Positions 16,481 through 25,416 of a stretch of 64,000 nucleotides of DNA are shown piece after piece. Numbering within the stretch: the first letter of the stretch is position 1; each line of letters begins with the position of its first letter. Under the pieces are notes generated by a model. That model was not told where the DNA came from. It ran no database searches and was given only the letters and a program-made list of their open reading frames with translations. Source of the stretch: DASRDR01 sp963812945 [NCBI: uncultured Candidatus Rokubacteria bacterium] (GTDB lineage: Bacteria; Methylomirabilota; Methylomirabilia; Rokubacteriales); contig CAWEXD010000004.1 in the NCBI GenBank assembly GCA_963812945.1, positions 62,001-126,000 of the forward strand, in the 5' to 3' direction. A program made the position numbers and the translations under genes.

Positions 16481-17643
16481 CGCCCGCGGCGCTGCCCCCG
16501 GATCACCCGGCGCCCGTGAACCCCCCGTCGCTCGAGCGCTGGTTCCAGCGCGTCTTCGGCGACAGCGACGGGACACACTTCGGCTCGGGCTGGATGTCGG
16601 GCACCGCCAGCGTGTTCCTGGGCGGGCTGGCTCTCCTCGGCGTGGTGGCGTTCTGGTTCCCGGGCGCGTTCTCCTCGGCGGCGTTCCGGGCCCACTACCC
16701 GATACCGCTGCTGCGCGCGCTGCTCGAGGTCACGATCGGCCTCGCGTTCCTGCTCGGCGCCGTCTCGCTCGTCCTGCGCCGGCGCAAGGTCCTGGGGCTC
16801 GCCGGGATCGGCCTCGCCCTCGCCGCCACGCTGGCCGGCGGCGGCAGCGTGCCGATCGAGAGCCGGTTCGACCAGCAGATCACGCTCGGGCTCGACTGGT
16901 TCCTGCTGAACCTGCTCCTGCTCGCGCTGGTGTTCGTGCCGCTCGAGCGCGCCTTCGCGCGCCTGCCGCAGCAGACGACCTTCCGGCTCGGCTGGACCAC
17001 CGACGGCGCCCACTTCATGGTGAGCCACCTGGCGGTCCAGGCGCTCACCTTCATGACGCTGCTGCCGGCAACCGCGCTCGCGACCGTGTGGCAGCCCGAG
17101 GCGCTGCGGCGAGCGATCCAGGGACAGCCGCTCGCGCTGCAGGCGCTCGAGATCCTCGTGGTCGCCGACTTCACCCAGTACTGGGTGCACCGCGCCTTTC
17201 ACGCGGTGCCCTGGCTCTGGCGCTTCCACGCGATCCACCACTCGAGCCGCGCCCTCGACTGGCTGGCGGGCTCGCGCCTGCACGTGCTCGACGTCGTCGT
17301 CACGCGCGGCCTAGTGATGGTGCCGGTGTTCCTGCTCGGCTTCGCGCAGCCCGCGCTCTACGCGTACCTCCTGTTCGTGTCGTTCCACGCAGTGTTCATC
17401 CATGCCAACGTCCGGTTCCGGCTCGGCTGGCTCGATCGCGTGATCGCCACGCCCCGAGCGCATCACTGGCACCATGCGGTCGCGCCGATCGACAAGAACT
17501 TCGCCGTGCACCTGCCGGTCCTCGACGCCGTGTTCGGCACGCTCCACCTGCCCGGCGACGAGTGGCCGGCCGCCTACGGAATGGCGGGGCAGCCGGTCCC
17601 GGAGGGCTGGGGGGCACAGCTCGTACACCCGTTCCGCCGTTAG
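16477..17643 (+). CDS. Sterol desaturase/fatty acid hydroxylase family membrane protein
   Basis: A 388-residue integral membrane di-iron oxygenase. The three histidine boxes are intact: HRAFH (238-242), HAIHH (251-255) and HHWHH (329-333). Hydrophobic segments precede and separate them. The family hydroxylates or desaturates lipids or sterol-like molecules. The start overlaps the amidohydrolase stop by 4 nt. It is the last gene of this operon; its 3' third is also covered by an open frame of the convergent glycosyltransferase gene. Confidence 0.88.
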   Translation: MTPAALPPDHPAPVNPPSLERWFQRVFGDSDGTHFGSGWMSGTASVFLGGLALLGVVAFWFPGAFSSAAFRAHYPIPLLRALLEVTIGLAFLLGAVSLVLRRRKVLGLAGIGLALAATLAGGGSVPIESRFDQQITLGLDWFLLNLLLLALVFVPLERAFARLPQQTTFRLGWTTDGAHFMVSHLAVQALTFMTLLPATALATVWQPEALRRAIQGQPLALQALEILVVADFTQYWVHRAFHAVPWLWRFHAIHHSSRALDWLAGSRLHVLDVVVTRGLVMVPVFLLGFAQPALYAYLLFVSFHAVFIHANVRFRLGWLDRVIATPRAHHWHHAVAPIDKNFAVHLPVLDAVFGTLHLPGDEWPAAYGMAGQPVPEGWGAQLVHPFRR

Positions 17644-18708
17644 CAATCCGCGCCGCCGCCCGCGGCCCGGCGTCAGCCGGCGGAGCCCCCATTGCAGCTC
17701 CTTGCGGATGACGCGGCGGGCGATCGTGAAGGGCAGCTTCACGCCATAGACCTCTTGGACGATGCGGCACACCAGCCAGGGGATCCCCGTCACCCGGGCG
17801 ACCCGCTCGATCCAGCGATACTCGGGCGTCGCCCCCATGACACGCACGGTGGGAACGACGCGCCCGAAGGTGACGAGGTCCGAAAAGGTGCTGGCGGTGG
17901 TCCCGACGAACGCGTCGGTCGCGCGCAGGAGGAGCAGGTCGACGAGGGCGTCCTGGATGGCTTCCGGCGTGCCCCGGTCCAGGCTGTGCGGCGTCGTGTG
18001 GACCAGCCGGTCTCCGTACCGGGCCCGGAAGATCTCGCGCACACCTTCACGACGCGTCGGTCTCCCCTCCGGCTCCGGCGCGCCGTCGTCGGAGCAGAGC
18101 AGGATGCCCGCCTCGGGCATCGTGGCCAGGAACCGGTCGACCGCGACGAGCATCGCCGCCGTGTTCCACGACCGGTCGGGACGAACCCGCACGAAGTCGC
18201 CGCGCCGCGCATGCACGCCGATCATGCGCGCTCGGAAGCGCCGCGCCCGGAACGCCGCCACCCGATCGGCGACGGCAGCGCACGGCTCGAGGTGCCCGAG
18301 CAGCTCCGCGCAGCGCACGGCCAGGGCGCGGTGCGCGGGGAAGCGGTCCGGGAAGGTGAGCCATTTCGCGCTCCAGCGCAGGAGGTGCCGCTCCGGGGCG
18401 ACGAGGAGGTCCTCGGCCTCCCGGGCGGGGTGGTCCGGGTGGGCCGGCCGCGCCAGCTCGCGCGGGAGCTGGTCGACGTCGATCACCGGCCAGTCGCCGG
18501 CGAACAGCTCGCGAAACGCCGCACCGCATGCCGGAGTCCGGGGCCAGATCAGCGTGAACGTTCGGCCCGAAGCCTCGGCCAGCGCCATGCCGGACAGGAG
18601 CACCCGCAGGCGATTGCTCAGACCGGCACGGGTGAACACGGTGAGCGTCCGGGGCCCGCTCGTGGTGCCCTGGGGTAACCCCGGGGTCAGATCCTCGTCG
18701 TGACCCAC
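17311..18708 (-). CDS. Fucosyltransferase-like (NodZ/GT23-type) glycosyltransferase
   Basis: About 465 residues if the frame is read to its first stop. Recognisable motifs are GLSNRLRVLLSGMALAE (donor-site Gly-Asn-Arg loop), IGVHARRGDFVRV (the VHxRRGD motif of fucosyltransferases), LLCSDDG, and a TTASTFSDLV stretch near the end of the domain. The conserved domain ends near 17650; beyond that the frame runs antisense through the hydroxylase gene for 333 nt with low-complexity sequence, so the true stop may have been lost. Start uncertain: GTG at 18717, 18708 or 18639; I use 18708. It follows the GT2 gene by 16 nt, so it belongs to that glycan operon. Confidence 0.65.
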   Translation of the reverse strand: MGHDEDLTPGLPQGTTSGPRTLTVFTRAGLSNRLRVLLSGMALAEASGRTFTLIWPRTPACGAAFRELFAGDWPVIDVDQLPRELARPAHPDHPAREAEDLLVAPERHLLRWSAKWLTFPDRFPAHRALAVRCAELLGHLEPCAAVADRVAAFRARRFRARMIGVHARRGDFVRVRPDRSWNTAAMLVAVDRFLATMPEAGILLCSDDGAPEPEGRPTRREGVREIFRARYGDRLVHTTPHSLDRGTPEAIQDALVDLLLLRATDAFVGTTASTFSDLVTFGRVVPTVRVMGATPEYRWIERVARVTGIPWLVCRIVQEVYGVKLPFTIARRVIRKELQWGLRRLTPGRGRRRGLLTAERVYELCPPALRDRLPRHSVGGRPLVAGQVERAEHGVEDRQVHGEVLVDRRDRMVPVMRSGRGDHAIEPAEPEPDVGMDEHCVERHEQEVRVERGLREAEQEHRHHH

Positions 18709-18724
18709 GCCGCCCACGGTCTCG

Positions 18725-19747
18725 TCACTCGGCGCCGCCCGAGACCCCCTGGCCGGGGAGGCGCCCGAGAGTCGGGACCGGGCGCCCCGCGGCATCGGCC
18801 AACGCGCCGGGCCGACGTTCCTGCCGGCCCAGCCGCCCGGAGCGCGCCCACGAGCGTAGGGCCCGGCCGGAACAGACGGTGAGCACGAGCCAGGCGTTGA
18901 GCACGTGGAGCAGCCGCACCGTGACCATCGCCGGGAAGGGCAGGCGACCGGTCCAGTCCCGAGGGACCGGGCATCGCCACGACCTGAGCGGCTTGAACAT
19001 GCACTCCCGGCGCGGAGCCACGCCGAGCTCGTGGAGAGACTGGTGACCAAGGGCGATCCTCAGGCTCTTCCGGTAGACGGCGCCGAGCGTGGCCCGGGCC
19101 GCGTGGCTGACCAGGGCGTCGGGGGCATACGCGACGCGCTCGCCCGCCCTCCACAGCCTATGGCCGAACTCGCGGTCGCCGCCCGTGACGAGCTCGGCGC
19201 GGAAGGGCCCATGCCGCTCGATCAGGTGAGCGTAGACCATCATGTTCGCGGTCGCCGCATAGTGCCGATTGACGTACGCCTGCTGGTTGAAGCGGATCGC
19301 GGAGTCCCAGTACTCGTAGACGTTCGGCCGGGCCCCTCGGTAGGTGACCACGATGCGGCCCCCCACGATGGCGGCTCCCTCGGCCCTGAGCGCGCGAACA
19401 CCGCTCTCGAGCCAGGTCGGCGCGGGAACGCAGTCGGCATCGGTGAAGGCCAGGATCTCGCCACGGGCGACGCTCAGCCCGCGGTTCCGGGCGGCATACG
19501 AGGTCCGGATCCGGTCCTCCACCACCAGCAAGAGCCGAGACCCTGCGCGGGCGCGAAGGTCCTCGACCACGGCCCGGGTGCCATCCGTGGATCCGTTGTC
19601 CGCGACGATGATCTCGTAGCGGTCCGGCGGATACGTCTGGTCGAGGAGAGCCCCCAGGCACGCCCGGATCCCGGGCCGGTCGCGCAGGACCGGCACCACG
19701 ACCGATACGAGCGGGTCGGAGCCCCCCCGGTCAGTCATCGTCTCCAT
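18725..19747 (-). CDS. Family 2 glycosyltransferase, copy A
   Basis: A 340-residue GT-A enzyme that moves a sugar from a nucleotide donor. Motifs in order: SVVVPVLRDRPG, QTYPPDRYEIIVADNGSTDGT, the DXD-type FTDADC and VTGGDREFGHRLW. A hydrophobic stretch near residues 285-300 may anchor it to the membrane. The ATG at 19747 is chosen because the fold starts there; another ATG lies at 19738. Its closest relative in the window is the gene at 23208-24311, which shares the DYR-to-SWRCP layout across most of its length. The partner upstream (19919-20842) is duplicated with it. Confidence 0.88.
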   Translation of the reverse strand: METMTDRGGSDPLVSVVVPVLRDRPGIRACLGALLDQTYPPDRYEIIVADNGSTDGTRAVVEDLRARAGSRLLLVVEDRIRTSYAARNRGLSVARGEILAFTDADCVPAPTWLESGVRALRAEGAAIVGGRIVVTYRGARPNVYEYWDSAIRFNQQAYVNRHYAATANMMVYAHLIERHGPFRAELVTGGDREFGHRLWRAGERVAYAPDALVSHAARATLGAVYRKSLRIALGHQSLHELGVAPRRECMFKPLRSWRCPVPRDWTGRLPFPAMVTVRLLHVLNAWLVLTVCSGRALRSWARSGRLGRQERRPGALADAAGRPVPTLGRLPGQGVSGGAE

Positions 19748-19918
19748 GTGGCGGCCTCCGACCGCTGCGCGTGGCGCCGTCGCTTCACCGCCGAAGGGTC
19801 CCAACCCGGCGGACTCCCCGGCGCTGCTCCGCGATACCCTACCACGAGGCCGAGTCGATGCCGGAGAACTGCGATGCGATCCGCTCACGCCGAGCCGCGC
19901 GGGATCGACGGCGCCGTC

Positions 19919-20842
19919 TCAACCGTCCTCCCGGCGCGCCGCGAAGTACTGCCGCACGTAGGCGTGGAGGTCCGGCTTGTCCGAGCTCCATCGCCAGCAG
20001 CCGGCATCGTCGTGCGCGATGTCGTGCCCGGGATCGAATCGGAACGGGGCGAGACCGAGGTGACGGGGCCGGATGCCGCGATCCTCGAGCCGCCCGTGCC
20101 AAAGATGGAACACGTCCCCCTCCAGACAGCCGACTCGACCGGCAACCGCGCGGTGAAACCGGCTCGCCCACGGGCGGTAGCGCGCCTCCTGGGCCGGATT
20201 CATGGCGTGCGTGCCGATCACGGTCTCGGGGGTCCCGAACGCGGCGCAGGTCATGGCGGAATCGCCCCCTCCGACGATGCAGGCATCGTAGAATCCGTGC
20301 CGCGCGAGCACCTCACGCCGGTAGGCCCACCCGAACCCGTTGACCGTTGTGCCCGGGCGCCGCTCGGAGGTGGTGCTGAGGACGGTCATGGGATCCGACC
20401 CGCGCACGACGGCGTTCGCGGACGCCTCCTGCGCGAAGATCACTGCGTCCCGGGGCGGGCGCTCGGGGGCCCACTCACGACGGAGGTGGTGGAGGCGCGT
20501 GAACAGCTGGACGGCGGAGACGCGCTCCAGCAGTGCGGTCGCCGCGGCACCCCAGTCCTCGCGCTCGAAGATGACGTCGCAGTCCAGGCTGGCCACCACC
20601 GTGCACTCGTCGGGGAGCCGCCCGAGCGCGACGTTGAGGAGCCTCTCCTTCTGCCAGAGGACATCACGGCCTCGCAGGCGCACGAGGAGGTCCGCGTCGT
20701 CGTCGGCCAGCTCGAAGCGATCGCCGTAGCCGAGCTCCACGGCGAGCAGGGGAGCGGCGAGACGGCGCCGGAATTCCCGGAAGTTCTCGAGCCGGCGGCG
20801 GTACCCGATCGGATTGAAGTACGACGTGATCGCCCAGAGCAT
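19919..20842 (-). CDS. Glycosyltransferase-like protein, copy A
   Basis: A 307-residue protein with a GT-A-like core: LWAITSYFNP at the N-terminus, an aspartate pair in ASLDCDVIFERED, a conserved GFGWAYRREVL turn and GGGDSAM, then HLWHG. These features fit a nucleotide-sugar transferase, but I cannot assign the sugar. The start at 20842 is set by the paralogue at 24308-25231, which begins at the same MLWAITSYFNP; a GTG at 20881 would add 13 basic residues. It is the first gene of the glycan operon with the GT2 and fucosyltransferase-like genes. Confidence 0.78.
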   Translation of the reverse strand: MLWAITSYFNPIGYRRRLENFREFRRRLAAPLLAVELGYGDRFELADDDADLLVRLRGRDVLWQKERLLNVALGRLPDECTVVASLDCDVIFEREDWGAAATALLERVSAVQLFTRLHHLRREWAPERPPRDAVIFAQEASANAVVRGSDPMTVLSTTSERRPGTTVNGFGWAYRREVLARHGFYDACIVGGGDSAMTCAAFGTPETVIGTHAMNPAQEARYRPWASRFHRAVAGRVGCLEGDVFHLWHGRLEDRGIRPRHLGLAPFRFDPGHDIAHDDAGCWRWSSDKPDLHAYVRQYFAARREDG

Positions 20843-21149
20843 GCGGGGCCAACGACGGCGCCGCGTGGGCAAGGGAATCACCGGTCCCTGTCCGCCCCAC
20901 TCATCGCGCCGCAGTCGCCCTGGCTCAGGGTCAGAGACACCTCCCGCGGCTCCTGGCCGCGCCGGCCGAAATCTACGCCGATCCTCGAATCGCCGTCAAG
21001 CGGTGTGGCGCTGAGGAGCCGGCTGGTGGTGACGCGACACGGGCCGCGCCGGCAGGCCCGCAGTTTGGTGCGCCAGCGTCGGTCGTGCGAAAATCGACGC
21101 TCGCCAGCATGCTCGGGCCCATTGACGACAGCGCGGGAAGAAGGGGCGG
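20843..21149. other. Intergenic leader/promoter region of glycan locus A
   Basis: A 307-bp divergent gap. On the minus side it holds the promoter at 20970-20999 and a leader of about 120 nt. The part around 20940-20980 is closely similar to 25345-25385 upstream of glycosyltransferase copy B, so the duplication included the promoter. I see no gene and no clear promoter for the plus-strand kinase. Confidence 0.5.
20970..20999 (-). promoter_or_regulatory. Promoter of glycosyltransferase operon A
   Basis: On the minus strand TTGACG (20999-20994), 18 bp, TAGATT (20975-20970). The same boxes and spacing occur at 25368-25397 before copy B. Confidence 0.5.
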
Positions 21150-22070
21150 ATGACGGCGGCGCCCGAGCCGGGCGCGGCCGCCGTGACGAGCGACCCCGAA
21201 CGGCTCGGTCCCGACCTCGAGGCCCTCGTGGCCGCTTTGGATGCCCCCGTCCGGCGCATCGTGACGCTCACGAGGCTCCGGGCGCCGGGCGTGGAGCACG
21301 CATCGTTCCGGCTCGAGCTCCTGGACGGCCGCGTCCTCAAGGGCCGGCGCCTGCCGAGCGCGGAGCACGCGGCGCGGGTGGCGACCATCCTCGACGTCAT
21401 GGACCGGCGGCACTTCCCGCCCGTGATCGCCCGTCTCGGCGAGGCCCTCCTGGAGGAGTGGCGCCCCGGGGAGCCGCTGGATCACGCGACCCTGGGCCCG
21501 GGGCCAATGCGCCAATGCGGGGGGATTCTCGGGGCCGTGCATGGCGCCGTGCCCCCGGCGGTCGAGGTCGATAAGCGGGCGCGCCCCGAAGCGCGGCTGG
21601 CCGCGGTGCGATGGCAGTCCCGCAAACTCGTCAGGGCCGGCGCGCTGTCGGCTGCCTCGCGGGATCACCTCGTCGCGCTCCTCAAGGCTCAGCTCCCCGC
21701 TGACCCGGCGATCGGGGTGATCCACCGCGATTTCTGCGCCGAGAATCTCGTGTGGGACGCATCGGGACAGCCCCATGTCGTCGACAACGAGACCATGCAG
21801 ATCGGGGCGCTCGACTTCGACCTGGCCCGGACCTGGTACCGCTGGCCCATGACGGACACTCAGGCAACCGCGTTCCTCGACGGGTACTCGGCCCATCGCA
21901 GCCCGGAGAGCTTCCTGGCGAGCTTCGTCTTCTGGACCCTCGCCGTGCTCGTGGACGTGTCGCGCTATCACCTGCGCGTCGGCACGGATCGGGCGCAGGG
22001 CGCCGTCGATCTCCTGCAGGCGATCCTCGACGGCTCCCCGGCGGTCGGCCGGTGGTGCCCGGCCCGATGA
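21150..22070 (+). CDS. Aminoglycoside phosphotransferase-like kinase
   Basis: A 306-residue protein with the kinase fold of APH/choline kinases. The catalytic loop is IHRDFCAEN (191-199), which carries the expected HxDxxxxN, and the metal loop reads VVDNETMQIGALDFDLAR. The N-lobe lysine region is weak. The family phosphorylates small molecules such as sugars, aminosugars or choline. Its stop overlaps the next start as ATGA, so it is coupled to the HprK-like gene, and both are flanked by glycosyltransferases. A role in making or tagging a glycan precursor is an inference from context. Confidence 0.75.
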   Translation: MTAAPEPGAAAVTSDPERLGPDLEALVAALDAPVRRIVTLTRLRAPGVEHASFRLELLDGRVLKGRRLPSAEHAARVATILDVMDRRHFPPVIARLGEALLEEWRPGEPLDHATLGPGPMRQCGGILGAVHGAVPPAVEVDKRARPEARLAAVRWQSRKLVRAGALSAASRDHLVALLKAQLPADPAIGVIHRDFCAENLVWDASGQPHVVDNETMQIGALDFDLARTWYRWPMTDTQATAFLDGYSAHRSPESFLASFVFWTLAVLVDVSRYHLRVGTDRAQGAVDLLQAILDGSPAVGRWCPAR

Positions 22071-23260
22071 CCGAGCCGGGCTCGGTCGAGGACCGCCTGT
22101 CGGCTCATCGCCGTGGCCTCCGGTACGCTGACCTGGCCATCGGCGTGGCCTGCCCCGAGCCCTCGTACCTCGTCTGGCTCGAGGAGTTCCTGGCCCCGGC
22201 CTTCGAGCCCACGGCGGCCGAGGGGTGCGACCGCTGGGTGGTGCTGGACCTGGACGCGTCGCGCCATGCCGCGACCCTGGCCCGCGGCCCGAGCCCGGAC
22301 GCGGTCCCGGTGCCGTGCTTCGTCCTCGACGGCGGCACCGTGTGCCATCCGGAGTGGAACGGTAGCGGCCCGGACGAGCGGATCCTGTTCGACGCGCACT
22401 ATCAGGCCTTCTACTGCGTCGAGCGCCGGAGTGGGCACGTCCGGATCCTCGCGACGCCGCGGCCCAATCTCACCCGGATCGCGCTCATGCGGGTCGTCCG
22501 GGAGCTGGCGATGGCCGCGTCTCTCGCGCGCGGCGGCCTGCTTCTTCACGGCGCCGCGTTCGCGATCGGCGGGCGCGGAGTCGTCCTCGCCGGACCGAGG
22601 CGCGCCGGAAAGTCGACCCTGCTCCTCCACGCGCTCCAGGCGGCGGGGGCCCTGTTCATCTCGAACGACCGGGTGCTGGCCCGCCAGGACCAAGGCCACG
22701 TGGTGCTGCGCGGCATGCCCACGATCGTCAACCTGCGGCCAGGCACGCTCGCCATGTTTCCCGCCGTGTCGTCCCGCATCCGGGCGCGGGGCTATCACCC
22801 TGCCCGGACCCTGGCCCAAGCCTCTCGACCGGGCGCGCGGCCGCGAGTCCCCCGCCCGGACGGCGCCGTCACGCTAACGCCGCTCCAGTTCTGCGAGGCG
22901 GCGCAGGTCGGAGCGCTTCCCCAGGCAGAGGCGTGGCGACTCGTCTTTCCGCGGGTGCGCGAGTCGGGGGTCGGGATCGAGCTCGACCCGCTGGACCCCG
23001 GGACGGCGGCCCGGCGGCTCCGCGCGGCGCTGTTCGCCGCCGAGCGCCCCGGCCAGGTCGCCGAGGCCTTCGCGGGCCCGGACGGCGCGGCGGACGTCGG
23101 CGAGGCGGCCCTTCAGCGCCGCGTCCTCGACCTCGCGGCCCGGGTGCCGTGCTACGACGCCGCGCTCGGCGTCGAGGCGTACGGCGGGGCCGGAGCGGCC
23201 GACGAGTTCATCGCTCGGCTGGCCGGCCCGACACCGACCGTCGCGGGGCCCCGCTCTTAG
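22067..23260 (+). CDS. HPr-kinase-like P-loop protein
   Basis: A 397-residue protein with an N-terminal domain of about 150 residues I cannot name and a C-terminal P-loop domain: GPRRAGKST at 176-184 preceded by GGLLLHGAAFAIGG, and SNDRVLA soon after. This arrangement is that of HprK-type serine kinases found in polysaccharide and RiPP clusters, not of genuine HPr kinase of PTS organisms. It is coupled to the APH-like kinase. Its 3' end overlaps the convergent glycosyltransferase B by 53 nt. Target unknown; a peptide or glycan-linked serine is possible. Confidence 0.72.
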   Translation: MTEPGSVEDRLSAHRRGLRYADLAIGVACPEPSYLVWLEEFLAPAFEPTAAEGCDRWVVLDLDASRHAATLARGPSPDAVPVPCFVLDGGTVCHPEWNGSGPDERILFDAHYQAFYCVERRSGHVRILATPRPNLTRIALMRVVRELAMAASLARGGLLLHGAAFAIGGRGVVLAGPRRAGKSTLLLHALQAAGALFISNDRVLARQDQGHVVLRGMPTIVNLRPGTLAMFPAVSSRIRARGYHPARTLAQASRPGARPRVPRPDGAVTLTPLQFCEAAQVGALPQAEAWRLVFPRVRESGVGIELDPLDPGTAARRLRAALFAAERPGQVAEAFAGPDGAADVGEAALQRRVLDLAARVPCYDAALGVEAYGGAGAADEFIARLAGPTPTVAGPRS

Positions 23261-24311
23261 CCTTCGGCCCGTCGACGGTCGTATGGCCCTCGGCGGCGCG
23301 CACCCTCGCGGCGGTGGCGGTTGACGTCGTCGCGTCCAGTCGACGGTCCTCCGAGATCAGCCGCCGGGGACGTTCCCAGGTCCCGAGACCCTGGACGAGG
23401 CAGATCATGAGCCGGAACCAGGCGTGGAGATGGTGAACCAGCCGAACCGCGACGCTGGTTGTCAGCGGCAGACGACCCGTCCAGTCCCGAGAAACCGGGC
23501 ATCGCCACGACTTGATCAGCTTGAGCGCGCACTCCCCGGGCGGCACCACGCCGAGCCGGTGGAGAGGCCGCTGGCCGAGGGCCAGTCTGAGGCCCTTCCG
23601 GTAGACGGCCTCAAGCGTGGCCCGGGCGGGATGGGCGACGATCGCGTCGGGAGCATACGCGAGGCGCTCCCCAGCCTTCCACAGGCGGAATCCGAACTCA
23701 CGGTCGCCACCGGAGACCAGCTCGGGCCGGAACGGTCCATGGCGCTCGATCACGCGGGCCTGGACGAACAGGTTCGCAGTCGCCGCGTAGTGGTGCCTCA
23801 CGTACAACTCCTGGTTGAATCGCACCGCGGAGTCCCAGTACTCGTAGGCGTTCGGCCGGGGCCCCGCGAAGGTGACCACGATCCGGCCCCCCACGCATGC
23901 GGCTCCTGAGGCCCGGAGCGCGCGGACACCCTGCTCGAGCCAGGTCGGAGCGGGAACGCAATCGGCATCGGTGAACGCCAGCACCTGGCCCCGGGCCACG
24001 CGAAGCCCGCGATTCCGGGCGGCATAGGAGGTCCGGACCTGGTCCTCCACCACCAGCGAGAGGCGGGCGCCCGCCCGGGCGCGAACGCGCTCGACGATGG
24101 CCCGGATGCCATCCGTGGACCCGTTGTCGGCGACGATGATCTCGTAGCGGTCCGGCGGATAGGTCTGCTGGAGTAGGGCCTCCAGGCACGTCCCGATCAC
24201 GGGGCCGTCGTGCAGGACGGGCACCACGACCGACACGAACGGGTGCAAGGGACCCCGTTCCGGCAGGTGGGGGGCCGGCGGGGCCGCGCGGGATCCGTCC
24301 CCGGCGTTCAC
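23208..24311 (-). CDS. Family 2 glycosyltransferase, copy B
   Basis: A 367-residue paralogue of copy A (18725-19747). It keeps the same landmarks: SVVVPVLHDGP, YPPDRYEIIVADNGSTDG, FTDADC, VSGGDREFGFRLW and SWRCPVSRDWTGRLP. The GTG start at 24311 overlaps the upstream stop as GTGA. The C-terminal 50 residues differ from copy A and are Arg/Thr-rich. Its end overlaps the HprK-like gene. It likely acts on the same surface glycan as copy A, with changed specificity. Confidence 0.86.
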   Translation of the reverse strand: MNAGDGSRAAPPAPHLPERGPLHPFVSVVVPVLHDGPVIGTCLEALLQQTYPPDRYEIIVADNGSTDGIRAIVERVRARAGARLSLVVEDQVRTSYAARNRGLRVARGQVLAFTDADCVPAPTWLEQGVRALRASGAACVGGRIVVTFAGPRPNAYEYWDSAVRFNQELYVRHHYAATANLFVQARVIERHGPFRPELVSGGDREFGFRLWKAGERLAYAPDAIVAHPARATLEAVYRKGLRLALGQRPLHRLGVVPPGECALKLIKSWRCPVSRDWTGRLPLTTSVAVRLVHHLHAWFRLMICLVQGLGTWERPRRLISEDRRLDATTSTATAARVRAAEGHTTVDGPKAKSGAPRRSVSGRPAER

Positions 24312-25231
24312 CCGTCTTCCCGGCGCGTCTCGAAGTACTGCCGCACGTAGGCGTGAAGGTCCGGCTTGTCCGAATTCCAGCGCCAGGAGCCGGCATCGTC
24401 CAGCGCGATGTCGCTCCGGGGATCGAACCGGAAGCGGCTCAGGCCGAGATGGCGCTGACGGGTCCCGCGATCCTCGAGCCGTCCGTGCCAGAGATGGAAG
24501 AGATCCCCATCCAGGCAGCCGACCCGACTGGCGACCGAGCGGTGAAACGGGCTCGCCCACGCGCGGTAGCGCGTTTCCTGGGCCGGATTCATGCCCTGCA
24601 CGTCGACGACGACCCCGGGACACCCGAACGCGGCGCAAGCCATGGCGTTATCACCGCCTCCGACAATGCACGCGTCGTAGAATCCGTGCCGCTCGACCAC
24701 CTCGCGCCGGAAGGCCCAGCCGAACCCAGGGGCGACCACGCTGGCGTTGCGCTTGAACAAGGGAGCCAGGGCCACCGCGGGATCCGACCCGCGACCAATC
24801 GTGCTCGCGGATGACTCCTGCGCGAAGTCCACCGCCTCGCGGAGCGCGCGCCCGGGAACCCAATCGCGACGGAGGTAGTGGACGCGCGCGAACAGCTGGA
24901 CGGCGGAGAAGCGCGCCAGCAGCGCGTGGGCGGCCGTCGCCCAGTCTTCGCGCTCGAAGATGACGTCGCAGTCCAGACTTGCCACCGCCGTGCACCCGGT
25001 GGGGAGCCGCCCGAGCGCAACGTTGAGGAGCCGCTCCTTCTGCCAGAGGACATCACGCCCCCGCAGGCGCACGAGGAGGTCCGCGTCGTCGTGCCCCAGC
25101 TCGAACCGGTCGCCGTAGCAGAGCTCCACCGCGAGCAGGGGGACGGCGAGGCGGCGACGGAACTCCCGGAAGTTCTCGAGCCGGCGGCGGTATCCGGCGG
25201 GATTGAAGTACGAGGTGATCGCCCAGAGCAT
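24308..25231 (-). CDS. Glycosyltransferase-like protein, copy B
   Basis: A 307-residue paralogue of the protein at 19919-20842, the same length, with the identical start MLWAITSYFNP and the same conserved points: SLDCDVIFERED, GFGWAFRREV, GGGDNAM, HLWHG and the C-terminal RREDG. Variation is concentrated between residues 120 and 160. It is the first gene of a two-gene operon with GT2 copy B. No fucosyltransferase-like gene follows this copy. Confidence 0.78.
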   Translation of the reverse strand: MLWAITSYFNPAGYRRRLENFREFRRRLAVPLLAVELCYGDRFELGHDDADLLVRLRGRDVLWQKERLLNVALGRLPTGCTAVASLDCDVIFEREDWATAAHALLARFSAVQLFARVHYLRRDWVPGRALREAVDFAQESSASTIGRGSDPAVALAPLFKRNASVVAPGFGWAFRREVVERHGFYDACIVGGGDNAMACAAFGCPGVVVDVQGMNPAQETRYRAWASPFHRSVASRVGCLDGDLFHLWHGRLEDRGTRQRHLGLSRFRFDPRSDIALDDAGSWRWNSDKPDLHAYVRQYFETRREDG

Positions 25232-25367
25232 CCGGCGCGCGACTAGCGAGGGTGCTCCGCCCGGACCAGCCGCTCTACCATGCGAAGGGGCTCGCCGTTC
25301 TTGCCGCTTCGGACCAACAACTCAGGGACTCAGGTTCCTTCCGCGGCTCCCGGCCGCGTCCAGGCGA

Positions 25368-25397
25368 AATCTACGCCGGCACCCCGGGGGCCGTCAA
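25368..25397 (-). promoter_or_regulatory. Promoter of glycosyltransferase operon B
   Basis: On the minus strand TTGACG (25397-25392), 18 bp, TAGATT (25373-25368), the same as for copy A. The leader to the ATG at 25231 is about 130 nt. Confidence 0.5.
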
Positions 25398-25416
25398 GGC
25401 GGGCGGCGTCGGGACG

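Noticed and set aside
18672-18706. GGGGTAACCCC and GGGTCA/TGACCC repeats as a terminator.
   Set aside because: They lie at the uncertain start of the fucosyltransferase-like gene, with no T-run; possibly related to the REP-like repeat at 2435 but too degenerate.
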